Positions 1 to 5,161 of a DNA stretch of 5,161 bases are shown one piece after another; the stretch's first letter is position 1, and each line of letters begins with the position of its first letter. Under the pieces are notes generated by a model. That model did no database searches. It saw nothing but the letters and a program-made list of their open reading frames with translations, and had not been told where the DNA came from. Origin of the DNA: Candidatus Rokuibacteriota bacterium (GTDB lineage Bacteria; Methylomirabilota; Methylomirabilia; Rokubacteriales; CSP1-6); NCBI GenBank assembly GCA_003221435.1, contig QHRS01000191.1, positions 1 to 5,161 of the forward strand, in the 5' to 3' direction. Made by a program: the position numbers and the translations under genes.

Positions 1-585
1 CGGCGAGCTGACGGAGCGGCTCGACGCCGTCCGCGACCTGCTGGTGGGGACCCGGTTCGCCTACGAGGTCGAGGGGAAGACCGTGACCGTGACGTGCCCG
101 TGGGGCAATCGTCTTCGTTGCCACGCGCCGTCCCCCGAGTTCGGCGACATGGTGCTCGGCATGCCGTACGTGGAGTTCACGGTGACGCCGGGCGACGCGG
201 CCGGCATCGCGCGGTTCTATGAGACCGTCATCGGCGCGCCTGCCACCGTCGGTGACGACGGCGCCGGGGTGGCGGCCCGGGTACGGGTGGGCGGCGTCCA
301 GGCCCTCGTGTTCCGGGAGACGTCGCGGCCGGTCGCCGCCTACGACGGCCACCACATCGCGATGTATATCGCCGACTTCTCGGGGCCGTACCGCCGCCTG
401 CTCGACCGCGGGCTCATTACGCTGGAGACCGGCGAGTACGAGTGGCGGCTGCAATCCATCGTGGACCCCGAGGACGGCCGGCTCCTCTTCGAGATCGAGC
501 ACGAGGTCCGCAGCGTGACGAATCCGCTCTACCTGCGGCCGCTTACCAGCGCGGCCGCGACGCCTTCGTGCCGCGAATGGGTTAA
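1..585 (+). pseudogene. VOC-family (glyoxalase/dioxygenase fold) protein, 5' truncated by window edge, frameshifted near its C-terminus
   Basis: The gene enters from upstream, with codons in phase from position 2. The visible part has the tail of one VOC module (TCPWGNRLRCHAP, residues 31-43 counted from the edge) and a full second module: YVEF (57-60), HHIAMYI (117-123) and LLFEIEHE (161-168). Glu58, His117 or His118, and Glu164 sit where VOC proteins place metal ligands. The substrate cannot be told; the superfamily includes glyoxalases, extradiol dioxygenases and epimerases. After RP at 536-541 the reading frame loses family similarity. One frame over, from 541, the sequence reads AYQRGRDAFVPRMG and stops with TAA at 583-585. 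From memory, relatives have a PLVNRNPAQTNR-like stretch at this point, so about 10 residues appear to be missing. The change is equivalent to a loss of 1 mod 3 nucleotides. Unless corrected, translation runs on to 1177. The GTG at 44 is internal, not the start. VOC assignment is firm; the lesion is well supported; its cause is unknown. Confidence 0.75.
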
Positions 586-593
586 CGCCTCCG

Positions 594-612
594 AGGGGGG
601 CTCCGCCCCCCT
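594..612 (+). terminator. GC-rich stem-loop just downstream of the VOC stop
   Basis: The arms AGGGGGGC and GCCCCCCT form a perfect 8-bp stem around a TCC loop, starting 8 nt after the TAA at 583-585. There is no T-run after it, so it is not a textbook intrinsic terminator. It could end VOC transcription or simply be the first member of the hairpin cluster in this spacer. Confidence 0.45.
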
Positions 613-634
613 TCCGAACCTCCCCCCAATCGCT

Positions 635-655
635 GGCGCCGGCAAAGCCGGCGCT
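635..655 (+). repeat. Intergenic hairpin repeat, copy A
   Basis: This is a perfect 8-bp inverted repeat: GCGCCGGC, loop AAA, then GCCGGCGC (636-654), with one flanking base each side shared with copy B. The 21-nt unit is identical to 710-730 and lies 75 nt away from it. Such units are typical of REP-like intergenic hairpins, but I cannot name a family. Confidence 0.75.
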
Positions 656-661
656 GGAGCA

Positions 662-690
662 TCGGAGGGGGCCGTCGAGGCCCCCTCCGA
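662..690 (+). repeat. 12-bp perfect stem-loop between the two hairpin repeats
   Basis: The left arm TCGGAGGGGGCC (662-673) pairs exactly with GGCCCCCTCCGA (679-690) around a GTCGA loop. It lies between repeat copies A and B, so the spacer is a row of hairpins. The right arm is followed by a C-rich run rather than T, so a classical intrinsic terminator is unlikely. It could still fold stably in RNA or as a DNA cruciform. Confidence 0.7.
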
Positions 691-709
691 GCCACCCCCA
701 AGAACAGAC

Positions 710-730
710 GGCGCCGGCAAAGCCGGCGCT
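710..730 (+). repeat. Intergenic hairpin repeat, copy B
   Basis: This is an exact 21-nt copy of 635-655, with an 8-bp stem and AAA loop at 711-729. The sequence after the two copies differs (GGAGC versus CGAAC), so identity ends at the hairpin. That argues for a hairpin unit rather than a longer tandem duplication. Confidence 0.75.
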
Positions 731-833
731 CGAACCCGCTTACCGCCGCAGGTTTCTGGTGCAAAGATCGCGAGAGCGCGAAGTGCCCCGGATGCCGTAC
801 TATGCCGGAGGCCCGGGCATTTCCCGGCGAGAG

Positions 834-838
834 GGAGG
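834..838 (+). promoter_or_regulatory. Shine-Dalgarno GGAGG of the ThDP enzyme gene
   Basis: GGAGG ends 6 nt before the GTG at 845, an ideal spacing. It fixes the start of the ThDP gene and shows that the gene was translated independently rather than as the tail of the upstream VOC frame. The GTG is followed directly by KAAAVVADILKREGV, a normal N-terminus for this family. Confidence 0.8.
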
Positions 839-844
839 ACACTC

Positions 845-2439
845 GTGAAAGCAGCCGCGGTCGTAGCGGACATTCTCAAGCGCGAAGGGGTGCAGTTCCT
901 CATCGGCTATCCCGTCAACCCCATCATCGAGGCCGCCGCGGAGGTCGACATTCGCACGATCATCGTGCGCCAGGAGCGGACCGGCCTGCACATGGCCGAC
1001 GCGGTGAGCCGCGTGTCATCCGGCGAGCGTATCGGCGTGTTCGCCATGCAGCACGGGCCGGGGGCGGAAAACTCGTTCGGCGGCGTCGCGCAGGCCTACG
1101 GCGACTCCTCAACATCCCGCCCAACTTCAGCTCGTTCCTCAACTACCAGCACGTCACCAAGTGGGCCGAGCAGGTGATCCTCGCCGACGCCGTGCCCCAC
1201 GCCATGCGCCGCGCCTTCACCCAGGTGCGGAACGGCCGCCCGCGCCCCGTCCTGGTCGAACTGCCCGCCGACCTCCTCCAGGAAAACGTGCCGGACGGCT
1301 GGACCTATACGCCCGCGCCGCGCCTCCGCACGGCGCCGGACCCCCGCGCCGTCGCCGACGTTGCGGCGGCGCTGGTGGCGGCCGAGCGGCCGGTGATCTA
1401 CGCGGGTCAGGGCGTGCACTACGCGCGCGGCTGGAGAGAGCTGCGCGAGCTCGCCGAGCTGCTCGAGGCGCCGGTGACGACGAGCCTCCAGGGCAAGAGC
1501 GCGTTCCCTGAGACGCATCCTCTGTCGCTCGGCTCCGGCGGCCGCTCGATCGGGAAGGCGCTCCACCACTTCCTCACGAGCGCCGACCTGATCTTCGGCA
1601 TCGGCTGCAGCTTCTCGACGACCAACTACGGCGTCGCCATGCCGAAGGGCGCGCGCATCGTCCACGCCACGCTCGACCCGGCCGACGTCAACAAAGACCT
1701 GCGCGCGGAGCTCGCGCTGATCGGCGACGCAGACCTCACGCTCGGCGCGCTCGTCGCCGAGGTCCGCGACCGCCTGCACGGTGGCCCGCGCGGCCGCGCC
1801 GCCGCGGTCACCCAGGAGATCAAGCGGCTCAAGGCCGAATGGCTCGCCCAGTGGGCGCCGCGTCTCACATCCGAGGCGACGCCGCTCTCGCCCTACCGGG
1901 TCATCTGGGACCTCCTGCACGCCGTGGACGTCGCCAACACCATCATCACCCACGACGCCGGCAGCCCGCGCGACCAGATCTCGCCCTTCTGGGAGTCGGT
2001 CGCGCCCCTCACCTACATCGGCTGGGGCAAGACGACCCAGCTCGGCTACGGCCTCGGGCTCGCGATGGGCGCCAAGCTCGCCGCCCCCGACAAACTCTGC
2101 GTCAACGTCTGGGGCGACGCGGCCATCGGCTTCACCGGCATGGACTTCGAGACGGCGGTGCGCGAGCGCATCCCGATCCTCTCGGTGCTCCTCAACAACT
2201 TCTCGATGGCCATCGAGCTCAAGGTGATGAAGGTCGCCACCGAGAAGTACCGTTCCACCGACATCAGCGGGAACTACGCCGACTTCGCGCGCGCGCTGGG
2301 CGGCTGGGGCGAGCGCGTGACCGAGCCGGGCGCCATCGTCCCCGCCATCAAGCGCGCGATCGCAAAGACGCGCGAGGGCACGCCCGCGCTGCTCGAGTTC
2401 ATCACCGAGAAGGCCGTGGATTTCTCGATCTTCCCCTGA
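845..2439 (+). pseudogene. Thiamine-diphosphate-requiring enzyme (acetolactate synthase/benzoylformate decarboxylase-like), broken by an internal deletion and frameshift
   Basis: All three modules of the IlvB-like ThDP family are present. The N-terminal pyrimidine-binding (PYR) domain starts at GTG 845 and includes RQERTG, whose Glu (974-976, residue 44) is the conserved cofactor-activating glutamate. The central domain follows (about 1340-1780). The C-terminal PP domain (about 1940 onward) has WGDA at 2110-2121 and LNN at 2191-2199, the GDG-to-NN diphosphate/magnesium motif, here with GDA. At 1103-1110 AYGDS is followed in another frame by LNIPPNFSSFLNYQHVTKW. From memory, relatives carry a VPILVLPGGYPRRL-like strand there. 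About 14 codons, or about 43 nt, seem lost, which also explains the frame change. Without repair, translation from 845 stops at 1175-1177 after about 110 residues. The downstream frame is clean to TGA 2437-2439. Restored length would be about 545 residues, normal for the family. The substrate is not predictable. The gene is non-functional if the lesion is real; a sequencing or assembly error is the alternative. Confidence 0.85.
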
Positions 2440-2450
2440 GTCAAGTCAAC

Positions 2451-2481
2451 GTCGGGGGGAGCGAGCGTCGCTCCTCCCGAC
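2451..2481 (+). terminator. Strong stem-loop at the convergent gene boundary
   Basis: A 14-bp stem (2451-2464 with 2468-2481, one G-T wobble, otherwise paired) closes a GCG loop, beginning 12 nt after the ThDP stop. It has no T-run on either strand, only C-rich (plus) flanking DNA. It lies between convergent genes whose stops are at 2439 and 2593, so a two-way terminator or mRNA 3'-end protector is the likely role. The rest of 2440-2592 shows nothing recognisable. Confidence 0.6.
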
Positions 2482-2592
2482 ACCCCCCGCCGGTCATCCG
2501 CGGCGTCGATTCGTTCACGCCCTCTGACGCAAACGGCGCTCCGCGTCTTAGACCTCGAGCCGCTGCCGCGAGACCACGGGTAGTGCTGTCGG

Positions 2593-3768
2593 TCAGACGT
2601 TCGGACGCGATCGGCCCCAGAGTCGGGCGGTGGCGAGGGCCGCCCCTTCCTTCAGCGACAGGAGTTTCGCCCACACGACGCTCTCCGCAACCATGTCCGA
2701 TCCCGCGAAGGTGCCGAAGCCGCAGTCTGCCGACGCGATCACGCGACTCCGGTCCCCGACCGCGTCCACAGCCTGGCAGATCCGATCGGCCACCACCTCG
2801 GGATGCTCGACGAAGTTGGTCGTCGAGTCGATCACGCCGGGCAGGAGCAGCATCCCGTGGGGTGGGGGCAGGCGCTTGATCACCTTGTACTCGTGCTGGT
2901 GGCGGGGGTTCGCCAGCTCGAGCGACAGGGCGCCCACCCGGGCGCGGTAGAGGAGGGGGAGGATCGCTTCCAGGGGCACGTCGTACGTGTGGGGCCCGTC
3001 GTAGTTGCCCCAGCAGACGTGCAGGCGGAGGCGGTCCGGCGGAATCGCCGCCGTCGCCTGGTTGATCGCCTCGACGTGGGTTTCCACGATCTCGAGGAAC
3101 CGATCGAGCGGCTCGTGCTGGAAGAGGCGCGACCGCTCCATGGCAAGATCCGGACAGTCGAGCTGCAGGAGCAGGCCTCGGGAATGGATCAGCTCGTACT
3201 CCTTCCGCATCTCGCGGGCGAGCGCCTGGACGTAGCGCTCGTGGGAGTCGTAGTAGGCGTTGAGGTGAATGGTCGCGATGATGCCGGGGGATGCCGCCGT
3301 GAGGAAACGCTCGGTGAACTTCCGCGGGTGTGCGTCAGTGTGTCTCACGAGCCGGTCGCATTCCCCGGCGGCCTCGCCCAGGTCGGCGTACGAGACCTCG
3401 GCCACCGCCTGGGGCGCGTTGCCGATCCGGGTCGTCGACCGCCGTCGTGACTCCAGCATGGCTGCGTAGTCGGGGAAGTCGACCAAGTCGCGCGCGAGCG
3501 GGCGCCGGCTCTGTCCACCAAACCCCCGCATGCGACGGGTCACGTAGGTCGCGAACCCCGGCCGCGACTGCTCGCCGTCGTTTCCGATGTCGATGCCGAC
3601 CTCGAGCTGTCGGTGGATGACCGTCTGCACAGCCGCCTCGACCTCTCGCTCGAGCTCGGTCTCGACGGCCTCCCCGCGCTCCTGGCGGATCAGGAGATCG
3701 CGCAGCGCCGGACGGCGCGGCAAACTGCCGACATGAGTCACCAGGATCCGATCGTCACTCGCCCGCAT
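2593..3768 (-). CDS. Cobalamin-independent methionine synthase II family protein (MetE C-terminal-like zinc methyltransferase)
   Basis: This 391-residue protein matches the stand-alone MetE C-terminal-like barrel. It has THVGSLPRRP at residues 11-20, IGNDGEQSRPGF (61-72), LQLDCPDLAM (201-210), LHVCWGNYDGPHTYD (249-263), LSLELANPRHQHE (281-293) and SADCGFGTFAG (346-356). The expected zinc site is complete: His250, Cys252, Glu284 and Cys349. The family moves alkyl groups to or from a zinc-bound thiol. Members are usually annotated as 5-methyltetrahydropteroyltriglutamate-homocysteine methyltransferase, but many short ones have unproven substrates, and epoxyalkane:coenzyme M transferase shares this fold. 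There is no N-terminal MetE half, as is normal for this class, and no signal peptide. The ATG at 3768 is favoured because the conserved THVGSLP motif follows at once. A modest GAAGG (3782-3778) lies 9 nt upstream. It sits 205 nt after the oxidoreductase gene on the same strand, so it may have its own promoter. It looks intact. Confidence 0.88.
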   Translation of the reverse strand: MRASDDRILVTHVGSLPRRPALRDLLIRQERGEAVETELEREVEAAVQTVIHRQLEVGIDIGNDGEQSRPGFATYVTRRMRGFGGQSRRPLARDLVDFPDYAAMLESRRRSTTRIGNAPQAVAEVSYADLGEAAGECDRLVRHTDAHPRKFTERFLTAASPGIIATIHLNAYYDSHERYVQALAREMRKEYELIHSRGLLLQLDCPDLAMERSRLFQHEPLDRFLEIVETHVEAINQATAAIPPDRLRLHVCWGNYDGPHTYDVPLEAILPLLYRARVGALSLELANPRHQHEYKVIKRLPPPHGMLLLPGVIDSTTNFVEHPEVVADRICQAVDAVGDRSRVIASADCGFGTFAGSDMVAESVVWAKLLSLKEGAALATARLWGRSRPNV

Positions 3769-3973
3769 GACCGGTCGCCTTCGCTCCGTCTGGCTCTGGC
3801 CGGTGCCTCTCGCCTCACTGCTCCGCCGAACAAATTCCGCCTAATGCGAGCCACTCGCTCGGTGCCGGTTCAAATTGCGAGCCAGACGAGGCCCGAGGGA
3901 GAGCGGCGTGTTGAGGATCAATGATCGCCGACGACCGAGAACGACGTATGGCGCAGTGAGTTGGACCGGCACT

Positions 3974-5074
3974 CTAGTGCGCCCGAACGGGCTGCGGCCC
4001 CGCCACGTCCATCCACGTTCGTCGCGCGAGTGACTCCAGCACGGCGTCGAGGACGACCTGGGCGCCAAGGCCGTCGGCGAACGACGGCGCCGGCGTGAGG
4101 CCACGCTCGGTCGCCTCGAGGAAGCGGGCGACCAGGGCGGCGATCGTCGTGCGCCCGATCACCTCGAGCTGATCGCCGGCGGCCGGACCCGCGGTCTCGG
4201 TCACGGGCATTACCCCGAGCCCGCTTGCCACGGACGCGCCGCGCAGCTCGCCGTCGAACCAGCGCGGCCCTTCGCGACCCAGCCGGTACGCAAGCGTGCC
4301 CCGAGTGCCGCACGCCTCGATTGTGTGCTCGCTCATCCCGTGCGCGGCGCGGCTGACGCTCAGCGTGACGGACGCGCCCGTGGCGAGCTCACCGACGACG
4401 GCGCAGAAGTCTTCCGCGTCAGCGGGGCGCGCGCCTCCCGGGATGTCCCGCGACGGGTACGCGATACCCGCGGTCGCCACCAGCCGGACGAAGTCACCGA
4501 AGTTCCAGCGCACGAGGTCGATCAGGTGTACCCCCATGTCGCCCATCGCGCCGTGGCCAGCCTCTGCGCGGTCCATGCGCCAGGTCGGCGCGACCGCTTC
4601 GTCGGCGAACCGGGAGCCGAGAAAGCGCGCGTGGACGTGGAACACACGGCCGAGCGCGCCCTCGCGGACCATGGCGTTGAAGCGCTGCATGGCGACCGGG
4701 AAGCGCCAGTTGAATCCCGTCATGGCCACTCGCCCTGCGCGCGCCGCCGCGTCGACCATCGCTCGCGCCTCCGCAGCCGTCAGCGCGAGCGGCTTCTCGC
4801 ACAAGACGTGGGCGCCGCCGGCGAGCGCGCGGAGGGCGATGGCGTGGTGGAGCCGGGGAGGCGTGGCGATCACGACGACCTCCGGCCGCACCCGCTCGAG
4901 CATTGCCTCCCAGTGCGTGAACACAGAGTCCACCCCGTAGCGGTCCGCGATCGCCCGGGCACTTGCCTCGTCGCGCTGACAGACCGCCACCACGCGGGAG
5001 CCGTTGGCCTGAAAAGCCGGGATGTGGGCCCGACCGAAGCCGAGCCCGATGATGGCGACGGTGAGACTCTTCAC
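3974..5074 (-). CDS. Gfo/Idh/MocA-family NAD(P)-dependent oxidoreductase
   Basis: Starting at GTG 5074, the protein has 366 residues, typical for this family. The N-terminus is a Rossmann fold: VAIIGLGFGRAHIPAF (6-21) carries the glycine-rich dinucleotide loop, and VVVIATPPRLHH (66-77) is the next conserved strand. CEKPLAL (92-98) supplies the signature lysine, Lys94. GDMGVHLIDLVRW (178-190) supplies Asp179 and His183, the usual catalytic pair, at the start of the C-terminal alpha/beta substrate domain. Relatives oxidise or reduce sugars, inositols or similar hydroxy compounds in the cytoplasm; the substrate here is unknown. The open frame extends to a GTG at 5146, but that 24-residue extension is Ala/Gly-rich and lies over the end of the upstream gene. 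The GTG at 5074 overlaps the upstream stop as GTGA and directly precedes the first beta strand. A weak GGAG (5090-5087) lies 12 nt before it, so coupling to the upstream gene probably drives initiation. Confidence 0.9.
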   Translation of the reverse strand: MKSLTVAIIGLGFGRAHIPAFQANGSRVVAVCQRDEASARAIADRYGVDSVFTHWEAMLERVRPEVVVIATPPRLHHAIALRALAGGAHVLCEKPLALTAAEARAMVDAAARAGRVAMTGFNWRFPVAMQRFNAMVREGALGRVFHVHARFLGSRFADEAVAPTWRMDRAEAGHGAMGDMGVHLIDLVRWNFGDFVRLVATAGIAYPSRDIPGGARPADAEDFCAVVGELATGASVTLSVSRAAHGMSEHTIEACGTRGTLAYRLGREGPRWFDGELRGASVASGLGVMPVTETAGPAAGDQLEVIGRTTIAALVARFLEATERGLTPAPSFADGLGAQVVLDAVLESLARRTWMDVAGPQPVRAH

Positions 5075-5161
5075 GACGCGAACGTGCTCCAGAGCGCGGC
5101 CAGACGCTGGAGCGCCGCTGGCGGAAGCGGCCCCTTCTCCACGCACCGCGCGGCGTACTCG
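5071..5161 (-). CDS. C-terminal end of an unidentified gene, truncated by the window edge
   Basis: On the minus strand, the frame from 5160 encodes 29 residues, beginning EYAARCVEKG and ending LAALWSTFAS, with TGA at 5073-5071. It reads like an ordinary amphipathic C-terminal helix and uses GC-rich codons like its neighbour. Its stop overlaps the GTG start of the oxidoreductase by 4 nt (GTGA), so the two genes are probably one operon and translationally coupled. The fragment is too short to assign a family. An operon partner of a Gfo/Idh/MocA enzyme is often a sugar epimerase/isomerase, another dehydrogenase or an aldolase, but nothing here shows which. Confidence 0.6.
   Translation of the reverse strand, partial: EYAARCVEKGPLPPAALQRLAALWSTFAS

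Noticed and set aside
635..730. CRISPR array based on the repeated 21-nt unit
   Set aside because: There are only two copies, each a self-complementary hairpin, with another hairpin between them and no cas gene nearby.
798..803. TACTAT as a -10 promoter box for the ThDP gene
   Set aside because: It matches only 4 of 6 consensus bases, has no -35 box at a proper distance and no extended -10 TG.
1096..1953. Long minus-strand open frame opposite the ThDP gene
   Set aside because: It consists of Arg/Gly/Val-rich low-complexity translation with no family motif, lying over a well-supported coding frame.
802..2439. A single 545-residue ThDP protein starting at ATG 802
   Set aside because: The frame before about 1108 translates to Arg-rich non-family sequence, while the real N-terminal domain lies in the other frame from GTG 845 with its own ribosome-binding site. 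The near-normal length is a coincidence.
2803..3450. Long plus-strand open frame opposite the methyltransferase gene
   Set aside because: It is antisense to a clearly conserved gene, and its composition reflects GC-rich third positions of the opposite strand.
3868..3873. Minus-strand TTGAAC as a -35 box for the methyltransferase gene
   Set aside because: No acceptable -10 hexamer lies 16-18 nt downstream of it.
3862..3972. GTGCCGGT (3862-3869) and ACCGGCAC (3965-3972) inverted repeat in the oxidoreductase-methyltransferase gap
   Set aside because: Eight-base GC-rich arms with a loop of about 95 nt are easily expected by chance in this composition.

Overview
This is a 5.2 kb stretch of very GC-rich bacterial DNA, strongly biased to G or C at third codon positions. 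Gene content and compact, hairpin-bearing intergenic DNA suggest an uncultivated soil or subsurface bacterium. The gene families recall Rokubacteria/Methylomirabilota-type genomes, but that is an impression from memory, not a measurement. No RNA gene, CRISPR array, phage gene or transposase is visible.

Left half, plus strand (1-2439): the 3' end of a two-domain VOC (glyoxalase-fold) protein, then a hairpin-rich spacer, then a thiamine-diphosphate enzyme related to acetolactate synthase and benzoylformate decarboxylase. Both genes are broken in the same way. Near the VOC C-terminus (about 539-543), and about 88 codons into the ThDP gene (about 1103-1110), the family sequence stops in one frame and resumes in another with residues missing. 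Both changes have the same net frame effect. Because the VOC stop codon lies in the abandoned frame, one reading frame runs open from the window start to 1177 and looks like a VOC-ThDP fusion. I read this as an artefact of the two lesions, which are either real pseudogenising deletions or sequence/assembly errors.

Middle (2440-2592): a short convergent intergenic region with a strong 14-bp stem-loop just after the ThDP stop.

Right half, minus strand (5161-2593): read in transcription order, there is the last 29 codons of an unidentified gene. Its TGA overlaps the GTG start of a Gfo/Idh/MocA-family NAD(P)-dependent oxidoreductase (GTGA overlap, translational coupling). After a 205-nt gap comes a MetE-C-like, zinc-dependent methyltransferase (cobalamin-independent methionine synthase II family). 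Both complete minus-strand genes look intact and keep their diagnostic catalytic or metal-binding residues.

The genes look like ordinary accessory catabolic/metabolic genes. I see no defence system or other clearly new system. The most informative signals are the paired in-gene deletions and the hairpin cluster between the two damaged genes.
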